Positions 47,101 through 59,100 of a DNA stretch of 64,000 nt are shown one piece after another. The position numbers and the translations under genes were made by a program. Within the stretch, counting starts at the first letter, position 1, and each line of letters starts with the position of its first letter. This stretch comes from Anarhynchus alexandrinus. Lineage: Eukaryota > Chordata > Aves > Charadriiformes > Charadriidae. Location: positions 1,098,686 to 1,162,685 of the forward strand of contig VUYV01000008.1 of assembly GCA_008711295.1 (NCBI GenBank). Direction: 5' to 3'. A model generated the notes under the pieces. That model worked only from the letters and a program-made list of their open reading frames with translations, ran no database searches and was not told the origin of the DNA.

Positions 47101-50100
47101 GCTTTTATTTCCCATCCTATTTCTGACCTTTCTAGCCTGTATTTCTTCCCTTAGTTGTATAATTGCATAGTATTGGCTGAACCTTGGGGTGCTTTGGGAA
47201 CATCTGGAGACTTCAAAGTCATCTTATACTGGCAGCCGGTTACTTTCTGGGAGAGTTTTCAGCCCAAGTGTTTTGGTGTTCAGGGCTGGGACAAACAAGA
47301 AATACTCTTTTTCTGCAAATAGCGTGGAACTTGTGGCAAAAAAATGAATAGGATGGATGGTAATTAGCCTTTCCTGCACTTTACGAGCATCCTGGCTTTA
47401 CACTGTGTAAGCATGCTAGACAGGGAGGTGGTGGCACATGGGCATCGGTTGTGGGAGCAGTAACTAACCTGTTCCTTAAATCTTCAACTGTATTCTTATT
47501 CTATATAGTCATTTTGCTTTACAGAGCTTTTTCAAAATTTTGCTATCTGTCAAGTCAAGCTATTTTCCAGTATGTGTCTGATAACATGTCTGCACAGATT
47601 ATGTTATCAGACACACCAATTTCCCGATTTGCTTATTCAGAACTCTGCTTGGTGTTCTTGTAACAGTATAGCAACTTGGTCAAGCAGTTACTCATGTGTT
47701 TATTATTCTTTTTCTTTTCTTTCTCTAGAATCCAGCAACTATCACTCGAATACTGCTTAGCCATTTCAACTGGGATAAAGAGAAGCTGATGGAGAGGTAA
47801 GCAGCCATCTTAGCATGCAGCCACGTTTTGTTTCCAACCTGCAAGAAATGTTTATTACTGGATTAATGTGAGAATGGATGAATCTCTTGTGTGAGCTCTA
47901 AATGTTCCCCCTTAGACTTTACCAGCTGAGAGTGACTCCTTTTTTTAAATATTAATGCCTATTAGACTTCAGAGAAGTTTTGGGAGTTAGTTGTCCTTTG
48001 GAGGAAGGGATGCTTTCCAGTTTGGACACATACAGGCACGGGGTTTTCACGGGCTCTGGAAGAAAGCAAGCAGGAACAGGTTCCTGTTATCTTGCAACTG
48101 TTTTGGATTCAGATTTGGTTGCTCTTGCATGTCATTCTAGTATGCATACTCCTGACACATTTTCACTGAAACTAAATGGTTCCTGACTGATAAAGGTACT
48201 GGTCTGCCTTCCTTGTCTTCATCTTTGCAGCTTTAGGGTTTTTTTAGTGTGTGTGTAAATAATGGCTTGAATTTTGCCTCTTCCCCCTCTTTGGAGCAGA
48301 GCATTTTATGGTTATTTTTCATCTTTGATTCCCAGCTCTTGGGGAACGTTGCTGGTAAAGGTATTTTTTATAGTGGAGGCCCGTTGTGGTCCTAGTTGCT
48401 GGCAGGGGTTAAACCACGCAGCTGTTCACTCACTTTCCCCTGGCCCCAGCGGGATGGGGACAAAAGGGAGAAAGAGGAAAAAAAACCCATGTGGGTTGAG
48501 ATAAAGACAGGTTAATAGAACAGTAATGGAAGAGAAAATAATAATAATGGTAAAAGAATATACAAAATGAGTGGTGCTCGCCACCCAGTGATCGATTGCT
48601 CTTCCCAAGCAGTGATTGTGGGTTCCTGCCCCCTGGCCAACCCCTGTTTATACACTGAGCCTGACATCTATGGTATGGAACATTCCTCTGCCCAGCTTGT
48701 CCTGTCTGTGCTCCCTCTCAGCTTCTACGGGAAGCTGAAAAAGTCCTTGACTTTAACATAAGCATTACTTAGCAACAACTAAACCAATATGTGTTATCAA
48801 TATTATTCCCATACTAAATCCAAAACAAAGCAGCTACTGGGAAGAAAATTAATTCTATCCCAGCGGAAACCAGAGCAAGGTCAAATCCAGCTCCAGTGGT
48901 AATGCACTTGGGGATTTTTTTTTCCATGCTGGTGTTGCTGTTGGAGAGTGTGAGGGAACTGGACAATTTGTTTGCTTGTAGAAGCTTCAAGAAGGGGGGA
49001 CAATCAGTCTTGACCAGGCACCACATAAAGGCAGTACAGGGACTTACCAGCAAAGACCATGACAACCAGTCTTAACAGCTATTACGAGACAGAATTGTGT
49101 GGGTTGGGGGTGAGGGCAGAAGGAGTCTGTGCCTGGTGGGATGGTTTGTTTGACCTTCTCTCCATTGTCGTTTCCTTTGCCTGGTGATCAGGAGATAGGT
49201 TGCTTTGTAGTCTTCAAACCATGTGCAGAAACAATTGGTGGTAGCGCTGTTGAATTGATAAATACCCGTTAAGGGCATGTAGGTCCTCTGTGCTGCAGGC
49301 TGAGCCCCTGGAGTTTGTTGCTCTTTCACATAGGGAGCAAGCGTGGAGGAGCAGCAGCTTTTCGGTCTGCTGGTGGATAGTTTGGGAGTCTTAAATATTT
49401 CTACTCTCCTGGGAAAAGGGATTTAGGACACCTTTAGCCCCGTTTGTGTAACGCTTTTCAGTTAGTGATGGCTCTCGGGTATCTCTTATGTTTTGTTTGG
49501 CCTAGATTTTTTTTTTTTCTGAAGGGATTATATTATTTTAAAGGTTTAAAGTCTTTGCTTTTTTCCCTGAGATTGACCTCTTTTAGTTAACGTTGGAAGT
49601 ATGAAAGCTTTGTGTTACAAATATAGTCACATTGAGGCTATTTAACTCTGACTGCAACTGTTAAGCATTCTGATTTAGTTCCTTCTCTCTATCATGTGTC
49701 TGTTCACTTCTTTGTGTTTGAGTTTCTTCTACTGGTTCTTTTGGTCAGGCTAAAGTTCACTCTGCTTGGCTACCTCCGTCTCGCTTTGAGATACCTCTGC
49801 ATAAGTGTACTCAGATGTCATCTGATATTCAGTAGGTTTTTTAGCTTGTTTAAGGCTGCCATCAATTAAAAAAATGAGAGTAAAAATTGGGCTGTGGGGT
49901 TTTCAAAGGAAGCTATCAGCCACTTTTATGTGAGGTATTATTGTTAAGGCTTTTACAGTTTCCAACCAAAATATTTTAAGTGCGTGTAAATATTTACAAA
50001 GTCCCCAGGTAAATATTTACTCTTGGTACATATTCATTAAAATACTTATCTTAATTCTATAGGATTGCTCCTGTGTAATGTAATGTAGTACGTGACCCTT

Positions 50101-53100
50101 CCTTACGCAGACCTATCACACACTAGTCGCAGTTTTGGTGCTGATGTCCTGTTATATTAGAGAAAAAAAAAAAAAACATTTTTCTCTCAAGTAGCTGGTG
50201 CTGTTTTCTGTCACTTCTTCACCAAATAGCTTCCACCAAGCCCTTTGCAGTGTTCCGCCGATGCTCAGCTGGGTTAAAGCGGGAGCAGGAGGCTGGGGAA
50301 GAGGCTGAGAGCTGGCTCGTGTTCAAGAACACTTTTGCGATGGATGCGGTAGTAGGTGAAGGCAAGGGTGGGAGGCAGGAGGTCACTTCAGTAGCCAGGG
50401 TGCAAAACAATCACGTTGCAATAGGGATGGAGCTGGAAATGATGCCGTGAGCTAGCTACAGATCACATATTTTTGCTAAAATAGAGGTCATTCTTGTTCA
50501 GATGAACATAAGAAGCTGATTAAGCCCAAATTTAGGCTTAGTTAGTCTGCCAAAACAGAGATCACTTTTGAGACTCGTTTGACTTCGTGTGTGTCCAGCA
50601 AATCTTATTGCAGATTTGTGCTGGTGTAAATGAGCTGAAAAACACTGGGAAGCATTCATGGTGCGGTAGGGAGGCATGCTCTAATCAGGCAAAAAAATAC
50701 ATTTAAACACTTTTTTTTTAAGGGAAAGAACCCAAACCTTACATTTTACTTGAAAGTCACACTATCCATTCACTGTGTCTTCAACATCCGACCAAAAAAA
50801 AAAGTCTTGTGTCTGAAATCTTCAGCTCACAACCCTGTGTTGTGCTGGCTTGCCAGTCGGCACGCAGCCATCGCCGTGTGGGCTAAACCCCGGCAGAGCC
50901 TGACCCCGGAGCCGGAGATTCTGCTCACACTGCGGAGCCAGCAGGTAACCGCTGCTCTCTCGCCCTGCTTGCAGGGCCCCATGGAAAAGCACTCGCACAC
51001 ACTGTTCTTTCACACCGATTGAATCCATGCTCTGCAGCAGTGTTGGAGACTTTACATATAAATTTATTCTTTTTTTTTTTTTTCCCTGGGGGACTCTAAA
51101 CAGTGGAACTGGTATAAATTTGGCCTCTTTTACTCCTGATAACCATTAGGAAGACTTCCCAGGAAATTCCTGTTGTTGCCTGCAGTCTGGGTGGCTTTAA
51201 TGCTTGTGAAGATGTAATGTTTGGGTGCAATTTTGGGTGCTTGATTTCACACCAAGTCAGAGCTTGAACGCAGTTGCTTAATGGCCTATATTTACAGTAC
51301 CGAGCCAGTGTCTGTTTTACCTTAGTTCATGGTGAGTCAGCGTGACCTGACAGGCAGCCTTATCAAACTTTGCCTGTAGTAAAGCAGATAAACGAAGTGG
51401 CTTCTTTTTTGATAAGTGTTAAGTGTGCTGAGGTCTGAGCTTGTGAGATGAAAATTTCCATGTTTTAAAACATGAAAACCTCTTCATTGCTTTTTTTCAT
51501 TGTTATGCGTATTTTTAATAAACAGGTTACTGTTGTCTGTGCCAGCTTTGTCATGGAATAATTGCGTTATTAAGAGGGCAGATATGTTACAGGTATTTAT
51601 TCAACTTACAATGAAGTAATAGCCACAATTAAAAAAACCTGCCCTATCCCACTGGCAGGGCATTAATTATTTGACTGTGTCCGAAACCAAAACTGGTGTT
51701 TTGGGGTGGATTTGTTTGTAGGATGGAAGTGGGCACTGGAGGAAGTACTGGAGTTCAGCTTCTGCTATGCTGCATGTGTTTTGGAGAATAAAGATATCAA
51801 ATATTATGTTTTCCTCTGTCTCACAAGCTTGGTTAATAGGGACAGGAGACCTTAGCAGGTGTAGGTTGGGCAGGTGACCTCAGAAGTAAGTGAAGGAAGT
51901 GTTTTAGCTTGTAACTTTCTTGGTTGTCTTCCAATTTTACTGTGGCTGATAGCATCTGTCCCTCCCGAGGGGAGTTCTGGGGATGAACCTCCCCATGATG
52001 AAGAGACTAAAATGCAGCTCTCCTGCTTTATGTGCCTTCCCCTGGTCATTTTTTAAAAAAAGAAAAGTATTTCAGCATGCAGCCAAAGGCCCAATTTAAT
52101 CCCTGGAGGTACAGACAGAGGTACTGCAGTCCCTCATAGGTGCTTATCTCAGTGGCTGCATGTCTCTGTTCCCTCTGAGCAGAGGACGAATGCCAGGGTG
52201 GCCCCAGTGGCTTGGCTGCTAGCCCGGATTGCCTCTTCCCCTTGCATTCAGGGTCTGACTCCTCTCTGTAGGTACCTGGCCGTCTGCTTTCCTTTGGACA
52301 AATAAGTGCTTAACGCGATTCAGCAGAGGCTGAACAGGTGAAAAATTGTGTATGGCAGGCTTTTTGGTATGAAGATATCTTTTACAGCGAGTATACTGAT
52401 TCTCTGACATTCACAAATGCCCTTTCACTAAAGTAAATATCCCAAAGTGTGTACCAGAAGCTTTTTTTTTTTTTCCCCTTAAGTGAAAAGGCTTTTTACC
52501 TTTGATACTTCCTTGGACAGGATTTGATTATGTCTAGAAAATTGTGATTAGGCAGTTACCAACAGCAGGAGGAAATAAAGAAGTTGACAGCTTGATCCCT
52601 CTGCCAAAAAGACCTGATGCTATTATGGACTTAGTGTTGGTAAACAGTGAAGAAATTCTAGAAGAACTTGAAAAGAATTTGCTGGTGTGTCTGTTCGTTT
52701 TAAAGTAGCAGAGAAAACAACTTTGTGATGAAGAGAATGAATTTTGAAAAAGAAATAGAACCGGTTGTTGAAGTCAGATGTATTGAGCAAAGAGTCTAGT
52801 GTTGAATAGACCGTAACATTTCTTGAGTATCAGAAGTGCTGGAATTACTGAATGTGCAAAGGGAGAAGAGGATAAAGGATTTAAAAGGCTGTTAAAGGTG
52901 CTGTACTCCTCCCCAAGATGAAAATAAGGATGAAGCAACCCTTTAATAGTGAGAAGTTGAGGGATGGCTTGAAAAAATCAAAACCCCTGGAGTTGTGAAG
53001 GAATCAAGGAGGGAATTAAAGGGGTTTTCTCCTGTGTTTCACAGCAGCAATGATAGCATGCAACTATATGATAAAATATGTAGCATACATTGGCTTCAGC

Positions 53101-56100
53101 TGTTAGTATGGTGCGTATGGAGTTACTTTGCTCAAAAGGGAAGTAGCAGACTAGATGGAACCTGTTAGTAATTCCCTTGTCGGTTACTTTTGGGGTGAAG
53201 GTTTGTTCGTGTTAATGAATGTCTTGGCACAGATGTGTTTTGGAGGCGTTTGGTTCAGAGGAGGATCCAGATGTCATACAGGGGGAAAAAAAAAAAACCC
53301 AGACAGCTGGGAGGATCTTAGTAATGAAAGTGGAATAAAGTGTCACAAGAGGTCTCATCAACAGAGAGATGGAAAAGGAGCTCTGGAGAAAGGTAGACAT
53401 CATTTGGGATGCGTTAGATCTGCAGGGGAAATGTTGGTGAAATTGTATGAGATTGTATGAAGTTGTAGTGAGATCTTAACCGGGGTTGTATTTGTTTTGG
53501 CCTCCTTGGGTTCAAGAAGGGTGAATAGAAATGGAAATGAGTGGTTGAGAAGGTTTACTGGGACAAGGCAGTGGAGAAATGTCATGCGAGGAGCTTATCT
53601 GCTCTGTTGGGAAAGGATGCTGCAGCTGCTGCCTGTGAATCCTCCGACGGAAGAACATGGGAAGAGTGAAGGGAGATCTGCTTGAATGATGGTCTGTGGT
53701 GATGCTTGAACAAGTGGAAAAAAAAAGGTGTGTTAATAGGAATTAAAGAGTCGTTCCTAACCCATTGCAGGAACTCTTTTGACTGGGCCCTTGGTGTGTT
53801 TGCATAAGGAGTGGTGGAGCTGTTAAGAGAGGTGTTGGACTTTATTCTGCAGTACCCATCGCAACTGTGTATTTGGAGGGAGATCCAGGTTCTCTTCTGC
53901 GTTTTCTAGAGTTCTTATTTTCCTATTGTGCAGTGACAGCATGATTTTGAGTCTGAGACACATAATGTGCAAATAGTTGTGGAAATTACTTGCTCAGCGT
54001 GCCCTGGCACAGCAAAGAAAGCAAGTGCAGTAAAAGAAAACAGCATGGAGAAGGAGGAATACTCTACCCCGTTTCTTCTCAACACTGGTGAGGCTTACAA
54101 GTGGTAATCCCAAAGAGCAGAGTGAATACTGTAAGAATTAAGAGTGCAGCAGAGTTAAAAAGGCAAAATGTGGCCTTTTTTTTTTTTCTTGTGGATTTAT
54201 GTTTTCTCCCTCCTTTGCATGGCCCTGGCTGAGTCTCTCAGCTGCTTCATTTGCTTCTCCTGTGTTAAGTGTAGGGGAGACCAGGCACTTCTGCGATGGA
54301 AACCATTTACTATGAGCTGTGGCTGTTGTACCAGAAGGTAAGCACCTGTATATTGGTGCTTTGGACTCCAATCTATGCATCTTACTTGAGTTACCTTTAT
54401 CATTAGCTTTTAGCCCCAAGAAACACACGGTGTCAAATTTTCTATCCGTTATTGGGAAACTATGGAAAGCTTGGGAAGGAAATGGTTGTTCTGAATTAGT
54501 TACCCCTTGGTATTCAGAGGGGATAGGTAATTCCAGGTGAAAAGCAGTTGCTGGTGACTTTCTGTCCATGTTTCTTGGTGTAGGGCAGTAGGTGTCGTGG
54601 CTCAGAAGAGTAGCTTTTGCAGGGATTTTGTAAAAATAGAACTGCCTGGTGCAAGTGGTGAAGTCAAGTTCCTGATGTGGATATGCACCTTTAAAAACAG
54701 CCCACCATTACAAATACCTCTGGTATTTCCATAAGCATTTAGCTGAACACAAATGCCAGCATTCTAGTTGCATCATAGCATTTGTCTTCAAAACTATTTT
54801 CTTTGCAAACATCACACCCAACTGTCTGCTGCTTTCAAACGGAGGATGTCCTACACTGGCTGTGCTGCACATAAGAACAGTTTGAAGGCTGGAAACCTTC
54901 TGTGGAGTTAATATTTATTCGTGACTCTTTAATATTGCCTATAACGGGGCTGCACTGAATTCACTTGCTAAAATTGTCTAGATATAAGTAATGCTGAAGG
55001 CAAACAAAATAACTTGGTTGAGTTAAATCCCTGAGCTAACATTGAAGAACAGTGGCAAAGCCTCATGTATACTGCAGTGCCGTAATTCACCACCACCTTA
55101 AAAATTCAGTGTCTTGAAAATTAAGATATAAAGTATGTGAACTGCATCAAGAAATGTATGAACCAGCAACAAAATTAACCCTTTTTAACTGTATGTCAAG
55201 TCTTATCGGTAGGTAGTGCTGTGAGAGCTGCTGTGGATTTGGAACTTTTTGGGAATACTGCAGGATAAGACCACGTAGCCAGAGGCGTTTGTGGTTAGAT
55301 GTTGTATACCAGGCTCGGTCCCAGATTTGAGAGACACCTAATAACTTCTTTCCCCCAGCGGCAAGTCTTGGTTCTTTTCTATCTGTTGATGGACAGCAGA
55401 TTCTTATTCTGGTCTGGTTTGTGATGAGTTTAAGTATCTGCCTTGTAAAGACTCTTAATTTTCAGCCTTGCCTGCTTAGCTACAGGGTCAGTTGTCAGCT
55501 GCGAGTAAATTTGCTGGTCTTCAATGGGACTGCACTATGGTTAAATGCATTTTGTTTTTCTTTTTCCCCTAGGTAGGTGCCACCTTATTTGAATTTAACT
55601 TGCTGATGATGGTGGGGATGGCTTTTTTACTGGCATTGAATGGGGGATATACATGCAGGTTAGCTGGCTAATTAGATGTGAGTTCTTTGCAGCTGCTGCA
55701 GGCTGGAGAGAGATGTGGTGTCTTGATATTGGGAGGAGGCTGACCTGCCTACTCATGGTTCTTTCAAATCTGGTCCTCCTTACCAAGTTGCAGAGCTTTC
55801 TGTAAGACTAAACCAAAACTATTTTTTTTCTTAAGAGAATAAGAATTAAAGTGGTCTTTTATCTCCCCCCAACTAATTTTGCATCCTCCCTTCCATGAGA
55901 GATCTAACCTTTGGAAGCATTGTAAACCTGGAGTTGTATTTTCTTAGGAGGTTGTTAAAACATCTCAGGGTGACTGGAGACAAAAGGTACCCAAATGGCC
56001 AGGATTTTGACCCAAGAGGTGGACAGTGCATTAGCTCTGTTGCAGGCTTTGGACATGGGTAAGGTGTTCAGTGTGAAATTGAGGACGGGTCTAACTGGAG

Positions 56101-59100
56101 ATCAGAGTCCTGGTCTGATCGAGACCTGGTTAAGCAGCAGTTGTTTGCAGACTCTGGAGATGACTGAAGTGTGTGAAACGTAGCCCTGCAGTTGCCTTAA
56201 TTGGAGATTGGTGATCGTGCCTAAGTGCTCCATCAGCTGAACCAAGCATCTGACCCTGCTGATGCACTTCTCCTTGGATCAGAGAAGGAAGTGCCAAAAT
56301 TGAAGTCCGGGACCTCTTTGGGGCACACTTAATGTAAATCTGAGTACATGGAGGAAAACATGAAGTATAGGAACTAGGGACCTGCTGAATCACGAACCGT
56401 AACTGATTGCTGCTTCCTGCCTCCTCTTTAATGTGTTAGTGATTAGAATATTATGGGGAAAATGGAAGGCTTAAGCTGAAAAGAGAATTGTACCTGGGGG
56501 CATCAGACCTGTGCTTTGGGAAGGTGTCCTGATACCTGGACTGTGAAGCAAGAATGTCTTACTTCAGTTTAATGCAAAGAAATCACTGTGGAGAATCATG
56601 AATTACTTGAAATGCAGCTGAAGAATTGAAGTTACCTGAATTTTCAGGGGTGTGCAATTCAAGCCCAAATCTCTGAAATGATGTAGTTGTTCGTTATTCA
56701 CCTCTATGGTCAGGGCCGTGTTGTGTTTTGTTATGAAGAGTTTGTTAAAAGCAGTGGGTATGTGAGCTTTTTGAAGTCTTAAACCCAACTTTGTGCATTG
56801 AACTTCCAAACAGAATTTGAAAAATTACTTCCAGGGAAGATAGTTAAATTTTCATTCTCTTGTGTGTGTTATCGCAGGTACTTCGATGGCAACTTGGAGA
56901 AGCTCTTTGCAGAGTGTCATGTAATTAATCCAAGTAAAAAGTCTCGAACACGCCAGATGAACACAAGGTCATCAGCCCAGGATATGCCTTGTCAGATCTG
57001 CTATCTCAACTACTCAAACTCGGTGAGTACCTGGCAGCCATGGCGGTAGCTGACCACTAACTGCCCCAACTCTGCTCTCTGAAACTTAATGTTTTGGGCA
57101 GGAGTCTGTAAGGATGCCTCCAGCCATATTTAAAAAAAAAACTTTGAAATGAAACTGAGATTTCACGTTTCATTGAATCTTCTAATCTGTAGTAGACGCA
57201 TGAAAAACAGCGTTCAAGATTGTTTCTTAATGCAATAAACCTTGTCTTATGTGCTGCAGCTGATCCAAGAAATGCAGTGGGGATCCACACAGTTATGTAG
57301 TGCTTTATGCGTTTTCTTTAATTCTTACTGTGTGGTTTGAGAAACCTTTTTTTTTTTTAAACAAACCTTAAACAGTGTCAGTTTACCCAAAATGGGATTG
57401 CATTTCAACTGAAATCATTATCCTGTCTGCAAAAACCTTTGAGGATGCTGGGATCTGGGCAGCAGTGTAGTAATGTTCTTCAGAAAAAAGCAAACATTAG
57501 ATCAAGTGATTTGAGACATGCAAATAAATGATACATGGAAGAAAAAAATATGTGGAAAGCATGATGGGTGAAGGGATTTACTTAAATAGAATGACCAGAC
57601 AGGAAACAGCTTATAAGAGTAGTAAATAAGGATGCGAAATAAGCAAGCTAGAAAGCCTAGAATAAAACCAAGTAAGACTAGGAATAAAATAAAGTTGTGC
57701 TGTTCGGAGAACACAACCCATGCGGATGTATTTAGATCTTTATCATGTTTGTGCAATATCTTCTTAATTGGAGAAAGATTGAGGTAGAAGTGCTTGCTGG
57801 GGCTCTAAATTAGACTTCTGGTTTGTGGTAAGATTGGTGATGGCGCTTCTTTTGGGTTTTTGGGTTGTTTTTTTTTTTTGGTAGCTATTCACAAATCCTA
57901 AACTTTTTGATACACTAATGAGAGGTCCAGGCTTCTGCTGTGTTTTGCACAGGCGAGCAACTTGCTGTGACTTTTCAGGGTCAGGACATAATGATAGGAG
58001 ATCCTGGAAGAAAAGGAGATTGGTGGAAAAGCTCAAACACAAGAGTCCGTCTGTGGCTTTGCCAAAAGGCAGGGTGCTGATATGCGTGGGGAATTCTTCC
58101 TTTATCGAAATTTACCATTCCTGGTGGAGCTGTCCTGACCCTCCAAAACACCGGAACAGCTGCCTGACCCTTCAAGAGCAGAGCAGCCCTTACGCAAGGC
58201 TTCCACTCTTGCTCTGGGTGTGTTTTATGAGCTTGTTTTTCGGCAAGAATGGAAACCGTTTTGAGCTTTGGTGTTTAGGAGTAGCCTCGAATAAAGTACC
58301 CTTGCCGCTCTAGGCTGACTGGAAGCCTTTTCCCTTGCTCGGGACCAGGCAGAGCAAAGCAAAGCCTGGTTTCAGGAAGTTGAGATTCTCAGCGTTAAGA
58401 TCACTATTGCTCTTGAGCCAGTAACCACAAGGCTTTGTGCATCTCCTTTTAAGCCTTGTGTGCACTGACTTCCTTTTTAGAGAATAGCTGCACAGGAGAA
58501 TCGATGCTTGCTTTGTGTGAAGTGCTTTGCAAAAGAAAAACAACCTTGAGAAATTTGTTTGGCCCCTCTACCTTATGCGAAAATCCTACTGTTTAATCAC
58601 TGCAGACTTTCCACTTTAGGTAGTAAGGAAATAATTTTGATTTTGGGCTACACAACATTTTTTAATAAAAATGGGAGAGGGATTGAGGGGGCGAAAAATG
58701 GGAGGAGACATCTCCAGAATAGGTCCTCTTGGAAGCTCCAAATTTAAATTTCATGCTCTTAATATATTGTTCTCCCTTTTTTTTTTTAATGCAGTTGCTG
58801 TGCTGGGTGGGAGCGATATGCGCAGCACTCAGAGCTGACAGGCCTTTCCTCTGGCTGGGGGTACATGTGCTGCCTGGGAAGCAGCTTTCTGGCTACTGGA
58901 AAGAACAGCACAAAGCACACTAACACGTCTTGGGTTTGTGGTTTGAACAGCACATTAAAAATAGTAGTGGCCCAGTTATTAGAAGAGCAGTTTCTTAGCT
59001 GGAGCAGGGAGATGTTGCAAGTGTGCAGAGGTGTCTCTAAATTGATTTAAGAGACAACAGAGGGGAACCTCTCTGTTTCTTTGCCGTACATAAAAGTTGG

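Larger units (their letters stand above)
23116..47728 (+). other. ARIH1: ARIH1 intron 1
   Basis: This is a 24.6-kb first intron, AT-richer than the flanks. It contains the assembly gap (23386-23514), a CR1 tail (45762-45900), an 18-bp palindrome (28187-28204), an N at 46632 and a perfect 15-bp hairpin near its end (47573-47615). Two stretches (43560-43700 and 44130-44310) look like unique, motif-rich sequence that could be conserved noncoding DNA, but conservation cannot be judged from one genome. No exon or RNA gene was recognised in the remainder. Confidence 0.7.
47797..56877 (+). other. ARIH1: ARIH1 intron 2
   Basis: This 9.1-kb intron contains an LTR-like avian repeat (about 48384-48877) and a heavily decayed CR1/L2-like LINE (about 52560-53850). 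I recognised nothing in 49080-52500 or 53900-56870, apart from short T- and A-runs. Confidence 0.7.

Noticed and set aside
47573..47615. Hairpin considered as a microRNA precursor
   Set aside because: A 15-bp stem with a 13-base loop is well below the roughly 30-bp stem of a Drosha/Dicer substrate, and the arms do not extend.
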